This document shows, one piece after another, positions 35,703 to 48,086 of a stretch of DNA of 64,000 nucleotides (its first letter is position 1; each line of letters opens with the position of its first letter). The position numbers and the translations under genes are program-made. The notes beneath the pieces were generated by a model, which was not told where the DNA came from, made no database searches, and saw only the letters and a program-made list of their open reading frames with translations. Source of the DNA: Stachybotrys elegans (taxonomy: Eukaryota > Ascomycota > Sordariomycetes > Hypocreales > Stachybotryaceae); assembly GCA_020746835.1 (NCBI GenBank), contig JAGPNK010000007.1:868001-932000 (forward strand), in the 5' to 3' direction.

Positions 35703-37485
35703 CGTTGCGGTAGAGTTAATGGGCTGGCAAAAGTCCTTCACTACCTTAGCCTGTACCGTACTATAGGTATCCGTTGATGGCTCCATTCGTACAGCGTTGG
35801 GGTCACGATAGACATGCCGCAGAGCTCACGAGGCATGATCCCGTGGCAGACGTATGCCGCTGCTTGTTGTGTTTTTGGGTACTATACCTCACCCTTAACC
35901 ACCTATACTACGTATGCGCGCGTGGTGCATATGCACGCATGGACAGGCACTTAAAGAACGGCGAGGTATAACATGCCACCTTAATCGACTTTGTCTGCTT
36001 GCTTCGCAAGAAAAGGCTGCTGGATTTGTTAGGGTGGGGTTTGATTTGACAGAGCAAAGGAGAAATGCAGGCTCATTCAAAATCGGTGGTGGCGTGCGGG
36101 AATATCCTTTGTGGCTTAGGCTTTGAGATGGGGATGGAAGCACCCGTTCGCCCCCCCTCCCTCCCCCCCAAATCGATGGCGGTTGTGCCTTCCCCCCAGA
36201 CACACCTCCATCTCCTCCCATCTACCTTTCCCCACTCACGCGCGTACGGATACCTGCCTTCAGGCACCTTACTTCGGATACACTTTTACCAATCCACCAC
36301 GAACCCACCATGAACTGCATACCCACAGACGGGTATCATGCTGACCACAGCAGCAGCGAGTTCTACCCAGCAATGTCGCGTCCAGCAACGGTCCAGTCGT
36401 TCCCGTCCCTGCACCCTCGCTGGTCCTCCTGCTCTCCCCACTCACACGCCCAGAACCACCTGAATGCTTGTTGGATGGGATGGAGGGGGGTTATGGATTG
36501 GTGTGTAAGGTCCGGACGCTGCCGCCTGCCGCGTCTCAACGACACCAACCCGTTCCTGTTATCGATGCTCACTCATACTTTTCCCAAGAGTTTGAGCTTC
36601 TTCCAAAGAACGAGCCCAAGACGTCGCCCGTGTTTCGCTATTCAGTTGAGACGACGTAAACGCGGCGAAGGAGGCAAAGGACCGAATCTGACAGAAAAGG
36701 TGGGCGGGGCGGCGTCACCGAGTCCCCGAGCGAGAGCGAGCAGCAGAGAATGGGACGTTTCTCTCTCGTCGCTCGTCCCTCGTCGTTCGCAAGAAGGAAA
36801 AAAAAAGCACGGTTCAAGACTGTTTCCGTGCATCTGGCTGCCCGTTATCGCCCTGTTCCTATCCGCCTCTATTACTCACCCCTCTTCCCATAATAATTCC
36901 ATCCCTACAGGTGTACGCGCAGACTGAAGCATCAAACGTCGGGGTGTCTCTTGTCCGTCCCCCTAGCCCCCCACTTCCCAGCTTGCAAACCTCTTGCCAG
37001 GCACGCGATGGATGAGGTGAAGCCTAGACAAACGTGCCAATACCCCTCTGGATTGGTCCATTGCGCGAGGCTAGCGGGGATAAGCCATTATGATCTATCT
37101 GACTCTCCAGACGAGAACCCAGCGACAATCATAATGATCGTCATCAACCTCGGCCGCCTGTCATCCTATCCCATGCCGCCGTGGGCGAACCTGACAGAGC
37201 TTGAGGACAAGAGGCACAATCTGAACTGTGCGCCAGGTACTTGGGCTCTGGTGCAACCTCAAACCCAGACGCAAGTAGGGTATGGCTACGCCGTATCTTG
37301 GGGGGAGAAAGACTGGATTTGGCATACGTGGGACGCATCGAGGCACCTCGCCGCCCACGCGCATCGCCTGAGGGCAGCAGCTCGTCGTCGACGTTTCGAC
37401 AAGAGCTGGCTTGTTCCATCTCAACCCCTCCGTGAATCGTTCTCGCCAGGGCCAACGAGGGAAAAACAAACCTCATACACGCAAG

Positions 37486-37525
37486 TTATTTACAGTCAAA
37501 ACTTGTTATTTACAGCCCAAACTTG
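37486..37525. repeat. 20 bp tandem duplication
   Basis: Two adjacent 20 bp copies, TTATTTACAGTCAAAACTTG and a second copy differing at two bases, at 37486-37505 and 37506-37525. It is about 1.2 kb upstream of the regulator ATG. Confidence 0.85.
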
Positions 37526-38681
37526 TTAGGGGCCCTGGCAGCCCGAGGCTCGCCATCGGCTTCACCACCAAACATCTCCACCACATCTCAGCGAGCAATG
37601 CCTCCCCGAGCATCTCCTTCCTCATCTCTGCCCTCATCCCGAGCCACATCAATGCCCGTGAGGCTTTGCCTGCTTCTCCTCACCCATCCACCATCCACCC
37701 CCATTCCCATCCCATCCTCTCATTTAACGTCTGCAAGTCTGTCTATGCTGGGTGTCTGCAGGTGCCATTCTAGCTGCAAGAAAAAAACGAACCGCCCCAT
37801 CGCTGGGCTTTCAAAGACGACACTCCTCCACTCATCCGTCCATCCTCCCTCATCCACCATCCATTGTCCTCATAGCCTTGGATCTCCCCGTCCCCACACA
37901 CACCTCTAGGCGTCTGTGATTTTGTGTGGTTCTCTCCTCCGACAGTGCAACTTAGAGCATGCCCCCTGACCCTTGCTCGCAATTGCCGTGGTCGCTATCC
38001 ACACACCTCTCCTGCTCTTCCTTACCCCTCCAAACCGTCGCCAAGGTCCTCCTGAAGATGGTTGGCAAAGCCTGTCGCTGACCCCGGGCCTCCAGATACC
38101 CACCCACACTTCACACCCCTCTCGAGGCCTGGTTACCCCTGTCCCCTTGCTCGCGGACGGCCCCATTTGCTACCAGGGTCCTTTGGATAGACCCTGGTCT
38201 TTCCCTATCGCGGCATCCATCTCCAACCATCATGAGTGTGTCCCGCAGATGGCCATCTCTCATGGATACAAGGACGGGTCGTCGTCGTTCTGTACATAAC
38301 AGCAGTCGTTCCCACCCCCCTTCTCTCCAGTTCTGCAAGACATCGTCTATTCACCATCATACGGATTATAGCTGTCCTACAGACTCTTGATACATCAACC
38401 CTTCTTCGGTACTTTGTCGTCCTTCTATATAGGCAACGACATCATCGACTTGCTCTTTTCTCTTCCTCCCAGCAGACAGCCCATCACCGACGTGATACTT
38501 CACTATACCTTCCGAAAGAAACACCAAGGCATTACATATAGAAACATACCCCATGCTCTATAGCTTGCCTCAGTAACAACACATCTTCACTTCCCGCACC
38601 TTTTCGAAGGGAGCTCCTGCCTGTCATTTCCCGCCACCAAACACATACACACACCTTCTCCCTCCTCTCAGATTCGCCACC

Positions 38682-41361
38682 ATGACCGCCTCCATCTCCC
38701 AACAAACAATGCCTGTCAAGGACGCCTCAGCCATCCGCAAGCGCAGAAGAAGAGCGCCTGCTGGTGGTGCCGCCGACGACTGCTTCACCTGCACCAAGCG
38801 CAACGTCAAGTGCGACCGCCGAAGGCCGTACTGCTCCCAGTGTCTTGAGGTCGGCAACGAATGCTCCGGCTACAAGACTCAGTTGACGTGGGGCGTCGGT
38901 GTCGCCAGCCGTGGCAAGCTCCGAGGCCTGTCTCTGCCCGTTGTCAAGGCACCGCCTGTCTCCCGAGAGCCCAAGAAGTCGCCCGCGACGCGCCCGAGGA
39001 CCAGCTCTACAAACTCCAGCCGCTCCAGCCAGTCCTCCATGACGCCGCCTTGGTCTGGCCAAGATGAGGTTCAGCAGATGAGCCGTGGTCCCATTGACAT
39101 TCCTGTCATGCACCACCACCACCACCATGGAGCCAGCCACGCCTCCAATCCCGGCACTCCCTACCACGCCGTCCACGCTTACGACTACCTCTCTATCCCA
39201 CACCAAGAGCACTCGCCAGCGATGCACCAGAACGGCTGGGCTAGCATGCCCTATTCCACCGGCATGATGCACTCTCCCCACGCCATGCCCAAGTACAACA
39301 CCAAGTACCCGCTTCCCATCATCACTGATGGTCTCTCTTCTTCCATCGACTCGCTGGGCAGCGAGGTGGACTACGCCTCTCCCATCAGCCAGTCTTACTC
39401 TCGCGAGGACATGCCATACATCCACCCGAGCCCTCCTATCCTCTATGACGGCTACAGCACCTCCACGCACACACACTCCTCCCCAGTTCCTCCCAGCCCC
39501 CCACCGGCATTATGATTGATCACTCTCGGGCTCCTCTGCCTTGCCACGGCCTCATCTACGCGCCATCGGAACCCAGCTCAAGCCTCAACTCTCACGTGGA
39601 CGCCTTCGAATCACACATCGGCCACAAGATGATGCGAGAGAGCGAACATCTCAGTGAGCATCACATGGTGCCTCTCTCCGCCTACCACTTCTAATCAAGC
39701 AATTTGCAGGGCTTCCTGAGGTCGATGCCTACGCCACAAGCTACAACTCCACAACCAGCACGGCGTGGCTCTCGCCTCGTGCAAGAGAATATGACCCCAT
39801 CAAGTCACCACAGTCGGAGAACGCGACCTCTCAGTGGCCCTCGGCGGCCGAGCCCGCCAGCATCTCTGTGAGCCAGGACTTCCTGGCCAAGATGCCCTTT
39901 TTCATTGATTACTACAAGATGACCATGTGCCCCTCCATGGTCTTCGTTGACGGACCGGAGAACCCTTTTCGAGACAACCTCCTGCAGCTCGCCGTGGACA
40001 GTCGGAGCTTGCAACACGCCATCTGTGCGCTGGCCGCCTGCAACCTCAGGATGAAGAGGAAGCTCAGCTTGGGACAAGATACAGGGGAGCTCTACCAGAA
40101 GTTGAAGCGGGAGCAGCATGCTCTGGAAGCAATGACCGACGCTCAACCCGAGGACCAGTCACAGACGGAGGAATACCAGCATCGCAACCTAGCGGTGCAC
40201 CTGCTGAACCAGCAACTCAACGACCCCGCCAAGTCTACGCACGACTCTGTTCTGGCCACGATTCTGTTGCTTTGCCACTACCGAATGATGGAGTCTGGCA
40301 TTGCCAAATTCCACACTCAGTTCGCCGGTGTCAAGAAGATCCTGGCTCTGCAGTCCCAGAAGATGAAGCAGGGCGGGGACTCTTCTTGGATGGAGGCCAT
40401 CTTCACCTACTTTGATGCCATTACAGCCAGCATCAATGACCGCGAGGCTCAATTGACATGCACGAGTGGAACCACGCCTTCGCTGCCACTTGGCGCGGAG
40501 AACCTGGTTGGCTGTGACCGCGAGCTCTTCAAGACAATCAGCAAGCTTGGTCGTCTGAACCTGCTCTCTCAGCACCGAACTGTCCAAAACATCGCACCCT
40601 CTGCAGATGCATCCAACTCTGAGACGCCTCGGTCACAATCTCCCCTGCACTCCCCTCTCGGCCACATGAGCAAGAGCATCGCTGGGGCGCTCCATGACAT
40701 GAACAATCTGCCTAGCCACCGCTTTGACGGCAACGGCTTCGGGTCAACTCTGAACGACGAGGAGATGATGGCCTCGGCTATGGATTCTTCTCTGACGTAC
40801 GATGACCAGCGCACCATGTTCTGGGGGGAGTGGCGGGAGGCCCGCGTGGCGCTCCAAAACTGGCAATTCGACGCCACTGGCGTGGCGGCATCGCTTCCTA
40901 GCTCCGCCACTGCCGCACAGGTTCGCGATCTGGGGTCGCTCTCGGAGGCATTCCGCTATGCGGCGCTGCTCTTCATGGAGCGACTGGCAAACCCCAATCT
41001 GCCATCCAGCCACAGCAATTTCCAGAACCTGGTCAGCCAGGTCGTGTACTACGCAACGAGTCTCGAGAACGGTAGCGGGGCCGAGAAGTTCCTGCTGTGG
41101 CCTCTGTTCGTGGCGGGGTCTGAGTGCGTCAATGAGCTGCAGCAAAATATTGTGCGAACCAAGTGCCGCGACATCATGTCGCGGTCTGGCTACATGAACA
41201 ACCTCGCAGCACTGGATGTGCTGGAGAAGCTTTGGGCGGGAGAGTTTGGGGATCGGGATGCCCGTAGCCCGGGTCTGCGGCCCTCTGGATTGAATGGTCC
41301 TTTCAACTGGACGAGATGCATTGCTGGATCTGGCGCCGGAGTTGAATGGATCATGTTTTGA
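38682..41361 (+). CDS. Zn2Cys6 transcription factor with fungal TF domain 2 (DUF3468); apparent frameshift near 39497
   Basis: The N terminus has a basic stretch (RKRRRR, 19-24) and a zinc cluster, six Cys at 34, 37, 44, 51, 54 and 61 (C-x2-C-x6-C-x6-C-x2-C-x6-C). A low-complexity linker with six His follows. The first frame stops at 39515, but coding-quality sequence continues in another frame (IDHSRAPLPCHGLIYAPSEP) to a good intron, 39654-39709 (GTGAGC...TGCAG), and then exon 39710-41361 with the DUF3468 regulatory domain. No convincing intron bridges the first shift. One extra base in the six-C run at 39497-39502 would join the frames, giving about 874 residues. This is either an assembly indel or a real mutation. 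The gene stands alone in 20 kb. It is nuclear; its targets are unknown. Confidence 0.82.
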
Positions 41362-41950
41362 TGAATTATCTTTTCTTGCGGTTTGCTTTCCTCCGCATTG
41401 GTTTTTGTATTGCGCTTGGTTTTTTTCTTCTTGAATTTGTTTTGGCCTCAACATGTACACTGGATCGAGGGCATAATGTTCTAACGGAGAGATGGCACGC
41501 CTTTTGGGATTCGAATTGGATTATGGAACGATATCATAGCATTTTGGACATGGTACACGATGTACGAATATGGGAGGGCGACATTTGTTTTGATGATAGC
41601 GATCTGGAAGGACCCTCTGTACGGTTTACGAGGAGGCTTGTTTGGCAGCGAAGCATGATAATTTCTAAAGCATTCCCTTCACACTCATACTGCACTGTCG
41701 TTGGTGACCTGACTTGATCTCTTCTACGTTTTGTCTTGAACACGCTGCAAATGCAGTATGCAATGCTGCACTGCACCATGCACTGACTGACTTAGCCGCC
41801 TTCGTCCCACACATGGCATACGCAGCGCAGCGTCAGGGCATCGGACTTCGCGGGCCCGCGCTCCAGGATGTTCCGTACATGCGTCTCAAAGGTTCCTCGA
41901 GGGCGCAAGTACCGGACCGACTCAGAAAGAAGTTCACCCCCCCTTTGTGT

Positions 41951-41978
41951 ATTTTATTTTATTTTATTTTATTTATTT
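41951..41978. repeat. (ATTTT)n microsatellite
   Basis: Four exact ATTTT units followed by ATTTATTT, about 590 bp after the regulator stop. Confidence 0.9.
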
Positions 41979-44632
41979 CTTATCATCCATTTATCCTTTG
42001 AGGCGATAGGCATGTGTGATGCAGCTGGCTGAGAGCCCGGAAGTCCGAGTGCGGTCGTGAGACCGGGCCATAGAGCCAGGGGCGGCCAATGTCTTGTTAC
42101 TCTGTATCTTAATCTTATGCTACCACAGCTGTTTGATGCCGTATGACCGCAGGCAAGCCTGCCGATACGTTACCATCAGCCGGAATGATCAGCGTTGTAC
42201 CCCGCAGGTTCGGCAGCACCTATTGGGGGCGATGTGCGAAGCGCAACAGACAAGGGAGGGTAGGAGTTATGCAGAGGTAGGAAAAAGCCCCGAGACGAAG
42301 GATGAAGCGCTGAGACAAGGGTTTGGACGCGGGAGAACTGCGAAATAGGCGAGCTGAATTTGGTCATATGCGACGTTTCTTCAGATGGTCTGTCTACGTG
42401 AGACCTTGGCTTGACTGGAGGGGCAAACAGCGGAAGAGCACTTGGTGTTTCAGTGTCAGTATTGGCAGCGAGCGACCCGAGGGTGTCTGGCAACGGAGGC
42501 TGGTGACGAGAATAGGAAGATGCTGTTTCAGCGTCTACACAGGGACAATGTCTCGTCAAGAGGCTGAAAGTAGCAAGGTGCAGGGCGAAGAGGCCCTTGG
42601 CAGCCTGGCAGGTAAGGGGAGGCCGAAGAAACAGGACTGACACAGCGACGCCACGTCGTCAGGTCGGTAGAGCCGGTGAGATGTATGGGTATGGGGAGCC
42701 GCGGCAGGCTCACAAAGAGGCGGCTGCGCCACACAGGGATCACGATAGCGCGAGGATGATAGTGAGAGATGATGGATGATCTACGAGGCTGGCCGTGCGT
42801 CAAGATACGACGCTGCGGTTGGTATGGTGTACGTATATCAATTATGCCTCGGCAAAGGGCGTATTTGGGCGAATGGGCGCTCATTCATTCAGACAGAGAA
42901 AAGACTGGCGATGGAGATGGAGAGATGTACTATGTAGAGTATTTTGGGAAACGTAGGATTTGTGGATGGTTTCTACCAAGACAAGGGACGGGTTTAAGCT
43001 AACAACTAGGCCTGTGGGACCAGTGCGTTTATCAAGAAACCGGAGTGCCTATATTCGAGGTCTGCTAATGTCCTGACGGTGAGTTGCAAGCAAGCAAGCA
43101 AGCATAAGGCGTGAAGTGGAAGAAGGGACGAAGGAGCAAAACGAAAACGACGATGAGCAGCAGAAAACCCACTCACTGACAGGTGTGGGTTCTTTCTATT
43201 TGCAGAGATTAAGGCCCTGGACACGCCCTGGACGGCCCCTGGGGTTAGTCCACTTAGGCCCAAGTCCCCCTGAAAGAGCCCACCACGAAACTCAGCAAAG
43301 GAACGAAACTGACTGGGGGAGGGATTAACATACATACGTGGCGGCGGCAAGTTGATTAAGTGCGGTAGGTATATGGACAGGGACGGGGGGTCAAGAATGA
43401 CTAAGTGTCGGTTTTGAGTTATAGCTATTTTGATGATAAGAACAAGTGCAGAATAGAGAACGAGGCTCGAGGTGGATGATCGTCGAAGCAGGAGGGGAGT
43501 GCATCCATGCGGAATGGAGAATGTGTGGTAGCATCGGGCGGCCGACGAACCGATGGATTCCATACGGAGGGGTGGGATTCTTTCTTGATATGATACTCAA
43601 GTAGACACGCCGGGTGGTCTAGCAGTGAGGTTGCAGTCGAGATTCGATATTCAACATGAAGCAGACGATTCGACAGAGGTACCTCAGTACCTTAGAGGTA
43701 GTTGCCTTCCTCACTCGTGCAGCCCAGCACGTGCAGGAGCTGACCCAGCGCGAACCTGCCTTGCCATCCAGACACACCTCCTCCCACCTCCCATCTCCGC
43801 CAAGCATCAGCCTGATTGTATGAAACTTGTACATAATATCAACTGACACGCACGCTAGATTCACTTATCAAGATGGACCAGCAGACAGACCACTTGCAGC
43901 AAGCATGAGACGGACCACCACCATGACCACTTCACGAGGCCTCGTCACACCCCCGACCGACGATTGCTGATCTTTCCCCTCTGACGCAGCCCGCTGCAAC
44001 GTTCCCATCGTCCCGTCTTCTTCCACGCCTTTCTTTTTCCCGCCTCGCTTTCTTTTCCGCCTTCCCCACCTTTGGGGGTTTAGTAGCCGAACCTTTTGTA
44101 CATACATACACTCAGTCGGTAGGCTTGGCGGCGCAGCCACACCTCCAAGGAATCAGCTCCCGCCAGAGGAGTCCGGGACTCGCCGATGTCCTGAGGCTCG
44201 ATCCCTGACGAACCAAGGGAGGAGAAGAAAGGAATAGAGGACGGCGATGGAGGCGGCGGCGGTACCTCTGGTGGCCAAGAAGAACGCCGCACGCCCATGG
44301 ACCTATTTGCACCGGACGAACTATGACACAACCCACCTCTTCCCAGCTGTTACTGTACGGATTAAGACCAACCACGTACACAAGGTCAATATGTCCGATT
44401 CACCATCCCTGATGGCCACCAGTAATCCCCTTGTTACGCTGCGCCGCACTTTCTCCGCTGCCCACCACAACTCTGTCCGGACGTTCCATCCGTACCGGGC
44501 AAACCTCCTCAAGTCCCGGCCCTGGGCTGAATGGCAGACCTGCACCAACAGGGCCGCCAGGAGCAGCAACAAAACATCGAGATGCCTGCTGTCGCCTTCT
44601 GACGTTTCCCGCCTCCCCCACATCAATGCCCG

Positions 44633-44649
44633 CCCCCCCCCCCCCCCCC
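44633..44649. repeat. Poly-C tract, 17 C
   Basis: Uninterrupted run of 17 C. The count may be unreliable in the assembly, as homopolymers are prone to length error. Confidence 0.85.
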
Positions 44650-44883
44650 GTTTATCCGCCGACCCACGACCGAACAAGACCTGCCTGCCCTGCGAGCAAG
44701 CTCCAGCAGGGGAGCCCTGATCGACCGCTAACGCATTTGTGTCACCAGGCACGCAGGGGGTGAGCAGACAGCTGGCTGGCCTCCTCATTGTTTGGCTGGA
44801 CGGACCCCAGGCTCCAGCCCCAGCTCGCCTGCGCAGAAAGATCGTCGCTCCCTACTGCGCTGAACACGACCCGACTTACACGA

Positions 44884-44895
44884 CCCCCCCCCCCC
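44884..44895. repeat. Poly-C tract, 12 C
   Basis: Uninterrupted run of 12 C, about 235 bp after the 17-C run, on the same strand. Confidence 0.85.
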
Positions 44896-46531
44896 AATCG
44901 CCAATGCTTCACTTCCACTGAGAATGACTTTTCGTCCCAAGACTTGCTCATGGTCCATGCGTATCGTAACACCCACATATGCACTGTCGTCTTACGTCGA
45001 TCACCGTCCAGCTCCAGCTCATCTACACGCCCTATCCTTCTTTTTCACATGCTCCCGCGGTTCCTGTGAGATAAGTGAGATGCGAAAGGAGCAAAGATCG
45101 GTGCGCTTCAGATCAAAGTTCCTGTGCTGTCAGAACGGGTAGATCTGATGTGACTACAGCATCCTTATGCCCGCACTCTGGTGTAAGTGCCTTGAGGGCA
45201 ACTAGCACATCCTGTTCATCCCAACACGCTTGTGTCCTTAGTGCCCTATATCTTCATCGGCGGAACTTGTGTTGCGGGCAGTTGAGCATGATTCATCCCA
45301 TGACCCTCGAACTTCCAGCAAGAACTAAACTTTCGAATCAAAACAAACTACCTCGCCCACTACCCCTCTGCGGACCCTCTAATGTTCGTATGTTTATGCT
45401 CGCACCAAACTTCGACCCCTCTCCCCTACCTCACGACCCAACAGGCGCTCCATTTAGCACAACCTAAACCACCTGGACAGGGCCTCTCAAGTAGCGCGTT
45501 TGAAGGCACGATGGTCGGTCCGATGGGCCTCGAGGGGTACACGCCCTCCTCAAATGCCGGGACAGGGAAGTGGACGTTGGTCCGTTCGGGGAGGAGCAGC
45601 CTCCCTGTAGAGCCCAGCGGCCCTGAGATGGCGCCATCACTGTCCTGAGGAAGACGAGGGTGGTCTTGGGGGGCATGTGATGGAGGGCTCAAGAGGCCAT
45701 CTTTCCCCAAGGCAGCTATCGCCTGTGGTAGCCTTCGCCACATCTACCGTGGTCCCTCATCGGGAAACAAGTCTACTTGCGTCCAAGTCTCTCTGCAGCG
45801 TGGGACGCGCAGCGCTTGGCAGTGCTTGTCCTTGTTACATGATGCAGGCGCCAATGCGGAGCAGAGTGGTGGTCATACTCCCAGAAGCTGCATAGAACCG
45901 CGCCTGGTTCAGTCCCTGTATTCTGGTCCCTACATCCAGCCGTCATGTACTGACAGGTGGTATATAAGTCCACTTGCCGAGGCAGGCCAATGGGTCTAAG
46001 GGAAGATGCTTCTGCTAAGCGGCTCTATCAGGTATACGATGATCCCCTCCGAGGATCTTAGGGGTCCTGTCGAGGCTGCTCTTCGGATCGTTGCATCCTC
46101 ACACAGAGAAAAGAGTTAGGGATGACCTATACTATTTTGAATCGAGCAGTATATAGGGTAAATAAAAGAGAGCTACCTTTATACACTCAAGGGGATGGAT
46201 ACTCTATACTAGCTATACTATATAGTTGGTCGTCAGAGCATACGTACGGTCCATGTCCTCGTTGTGTTGGGGATGATATCTAACATAACAGAGGATAGGC
46301 CGACGAACGGTACGCACACACATCAGGTCTGCTAACCGTAGGTCCCCTGACTGTATACGCATGCTTTTGCTGCAGCTGCAGCTCCGGCCAATGGGTAATG
46401 TCGGTAGTCTGATGATCCCTTCATTGTTTGACTCTGTTCTCTGGTCCTGTAAGCAGCAGGGCAATCGTCAGTCTTCACATGCAATGTTCCTTTTTCCTCG
46501 CTACACGCATCTACTCTATCGTGCTATCTAG

Positions 46532-48086
46532 TCAGGGCCGTCGATGTAACCTATCCCAAGTAGCCCGCCTTTCATTCTCAATCCTCTGCCTTTCCGCCCT
46601 TTGAGGTTCAGGTAATCGTGATATTGACAGCTGTATCTGATTCCTTGTTGCTTCTTCTATTTCCCATAGATGCTCCCATGTCATAACTTGTAAAGGGGCT
46701 AAAAGAACATCAGCCAAGAGTTGCATCACTAGATTCACTTAACGGTAGCGGTAACTTACAGTTATTGTTATTATGAGTGCCATCCGGTGACGGCCTGCTC
46801 CATCTAGAGAACCACGAAGGTTTTGAGCTTTTCACTCTCATAAAGAGAAAGCTCTCCTCCTGTTGCAGCTCTGTAGATAAGGCGTGGTCCTGGTTAGGCC
46901 GGTAGGCCAAGTCCCCGAAACGAGAGAAGACTCGCTGCCGGAATATGAACTCGTTACTGAGAATGATATCGCATGGTAAGTTCTCTATGACATGCAGGTC
47001 GCAGAGGAATATTGCCTTGTTAGCCTGCTTTCCTGGATGCTTATAAGACCATATACCAGCCGCACAATCGAGGTATTGGTCGCGGTCAAGCCCATCTATG
47101 GGCGGTGCATCAAACTGCAGCTCGGCGCTGAGCACCATGCCATCCGTCCAGATTGTTGACCCGTTGATGAGTTGAAGCTGTCTCCTGTACCTTGGTCCCC
47201 GGTGGACTTTGAACCTGTTGCGGCGGGCAAAACTCCCGGACACCAGCATCAGGTCGGACCCTGTATCAGGAAGCACCGACCCCGCCGAGCCATTGACAAC
47301 GCAACGAAGGAGATCTGATGGAGAGTCGTCCATCAGGAAGAGCTTGGTTCCCTTTTGGATGCATGGGCGCATCTTTTCGACGATGCGATGGCAAAAGTTG
47401 GTCAGTGTCTGGGTCTGTCGGAGGAAGTTTCGGCCTAGAACCACCTCATACAAGCTCTTGCGAAGAACTTGGAATGTTCGGCGATGCACTTGGTCCTCGC
47501 CTTGGAACTGAAAACCAGCGGTAGCGCTACCAATGCTCTCAGTCACTTGGCCTCCGGGAAGTCGTATCCTTCGTACATCGCCCCCCTCCATTTTCCAGCC
47601 CAGCTTTCGCGCGAGATCTGCTGAGATGGCGTCGACCGATGAGCCCCAGTCTGGTAGGGCATTTATCTGAACACCATCCAGCCTGCCCGGAACCTCATAG
47701 GTCGTGAGCCCCCGCAGAACAGGAGCCTGGGCTTCCTTTCTGTTTTGTCCTTTCTCCGGTATGATCTCTCGTCCTTGGGAAGATGCTCTACCAACGCTAT
47801 TGTCAGTACCAAATAGGCCTGACTGCATGTCGAGATCTGCAACTACACTTCGGATGTTGACATACCTAGATATAGGGTCTGGCTCGGGCTCAAAGTTGTA
47901 GGAGGGGGGCGGGTCGAATGGGAGGGTGAAAGAGGGGTAGGTTTCTATGTGGGAGAATCTGTAGGATCTCTCATAACGCAGATACTCATGATATTCTGAT
48001 AGGCTTTTATTGAAGGCCTCTTGGCTGCAGGGCTCAGCGCGTACACATCTGAACTCCTCGTTAGAGCGGGTATTAATGAGACACAT
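46532..48086 (-). CDS. Protein with two retropepsin-like aspartyl protease folds
   Basis: My model is 48086-46760 joined to 46698-46532, giving 497 residues; the intron is 61 nt (GTAAGT donor, CTGAT branch, TTTTAG acceptor). Two retropepsin-like units sit in tandem. Unit 1 has LPDWGSSVDAISADLA (Asp146; DWG instead of DTG) and closes with VVLGRNFL. Unit 2 has VLPDTGSDLMLVS (Asp274; intact DTG) and closes with DIILSNEFI. This suggests an internal pseudo-dimer. There is no reverse transcriptase, integrase, zinc knuckle or LTR, so it is not an intact retroelement. The N-terminal 110 residues are Pro/Tyr-rich and the tail is helical and charged. A 69 nt in-frame GTATGT...CAATAG segment (about residues 74-97) may be a further intron. 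It is divergent from the DUF6594 gene. Function unknown. Confidence 0.7.

Larger units (their letters stand above)
26208..38681. other. Gene-free region of 12.5 kb upstream of a Zn2Cys6 regulator
   Basis: I find no protein-coding gene here. Open frames reach 251 codons (33972-34727), but have no domains, no plausible intron structure and the Arg/Pro/Ser-rich composition of translated non-coding DNA. Base composition is mixed, not AT-rich, so it is not an obviously RIP-degraded transposon. It holds several simple repeats listed separately. The 3' part (36.1-38.6 kb) has many pyrimidine-rich blocks, suggesting a long 5' leader or upstream transcripts for the regulator. Non-coding RNA genes could be present but cannot be seen by reading. 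Confidence 0.6.
41362..46531. other. Gene-free region of 5.2 kb downstream of the regulator
   Basis: No gene supported. It contains an (ATTTT)n microsatellite, two long C runs and, from about 46.0 kb, a TA-rich stretch. The short open frames on both strands look non-coding. Confidence 0.55.

Noticed and set aside
36310..36927. Open frame of 205 codons upstream of the regulator
   Set aside because: No recognised domain and biased composition; could at most be part of a non-coding leader.
26208..38681. RIP-degraded transposon as explanation of the gene-free region
   Set aside because: The base composition is mixed with many GC-rich blocks and no AT-skewed repeats or transposase/RT remnants are readable; an index calculation would settle it.
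43604..43660. TGGTCTAGCAGTGAGG followed by ATTCGATATTC, resembling Pol III A and B boxes
   Set aside because: The spacing is too short for a tRNA and no acceptor or anticodon stem can be formed.
46710..46759. 31 nt intron option for the retropepsin-like gene (acceptor at GAATCTAG)
   Set aside because: Too short for a fungal intron; the later TTTTAG acceptor gives 61 nt with a branch site and the same frame.
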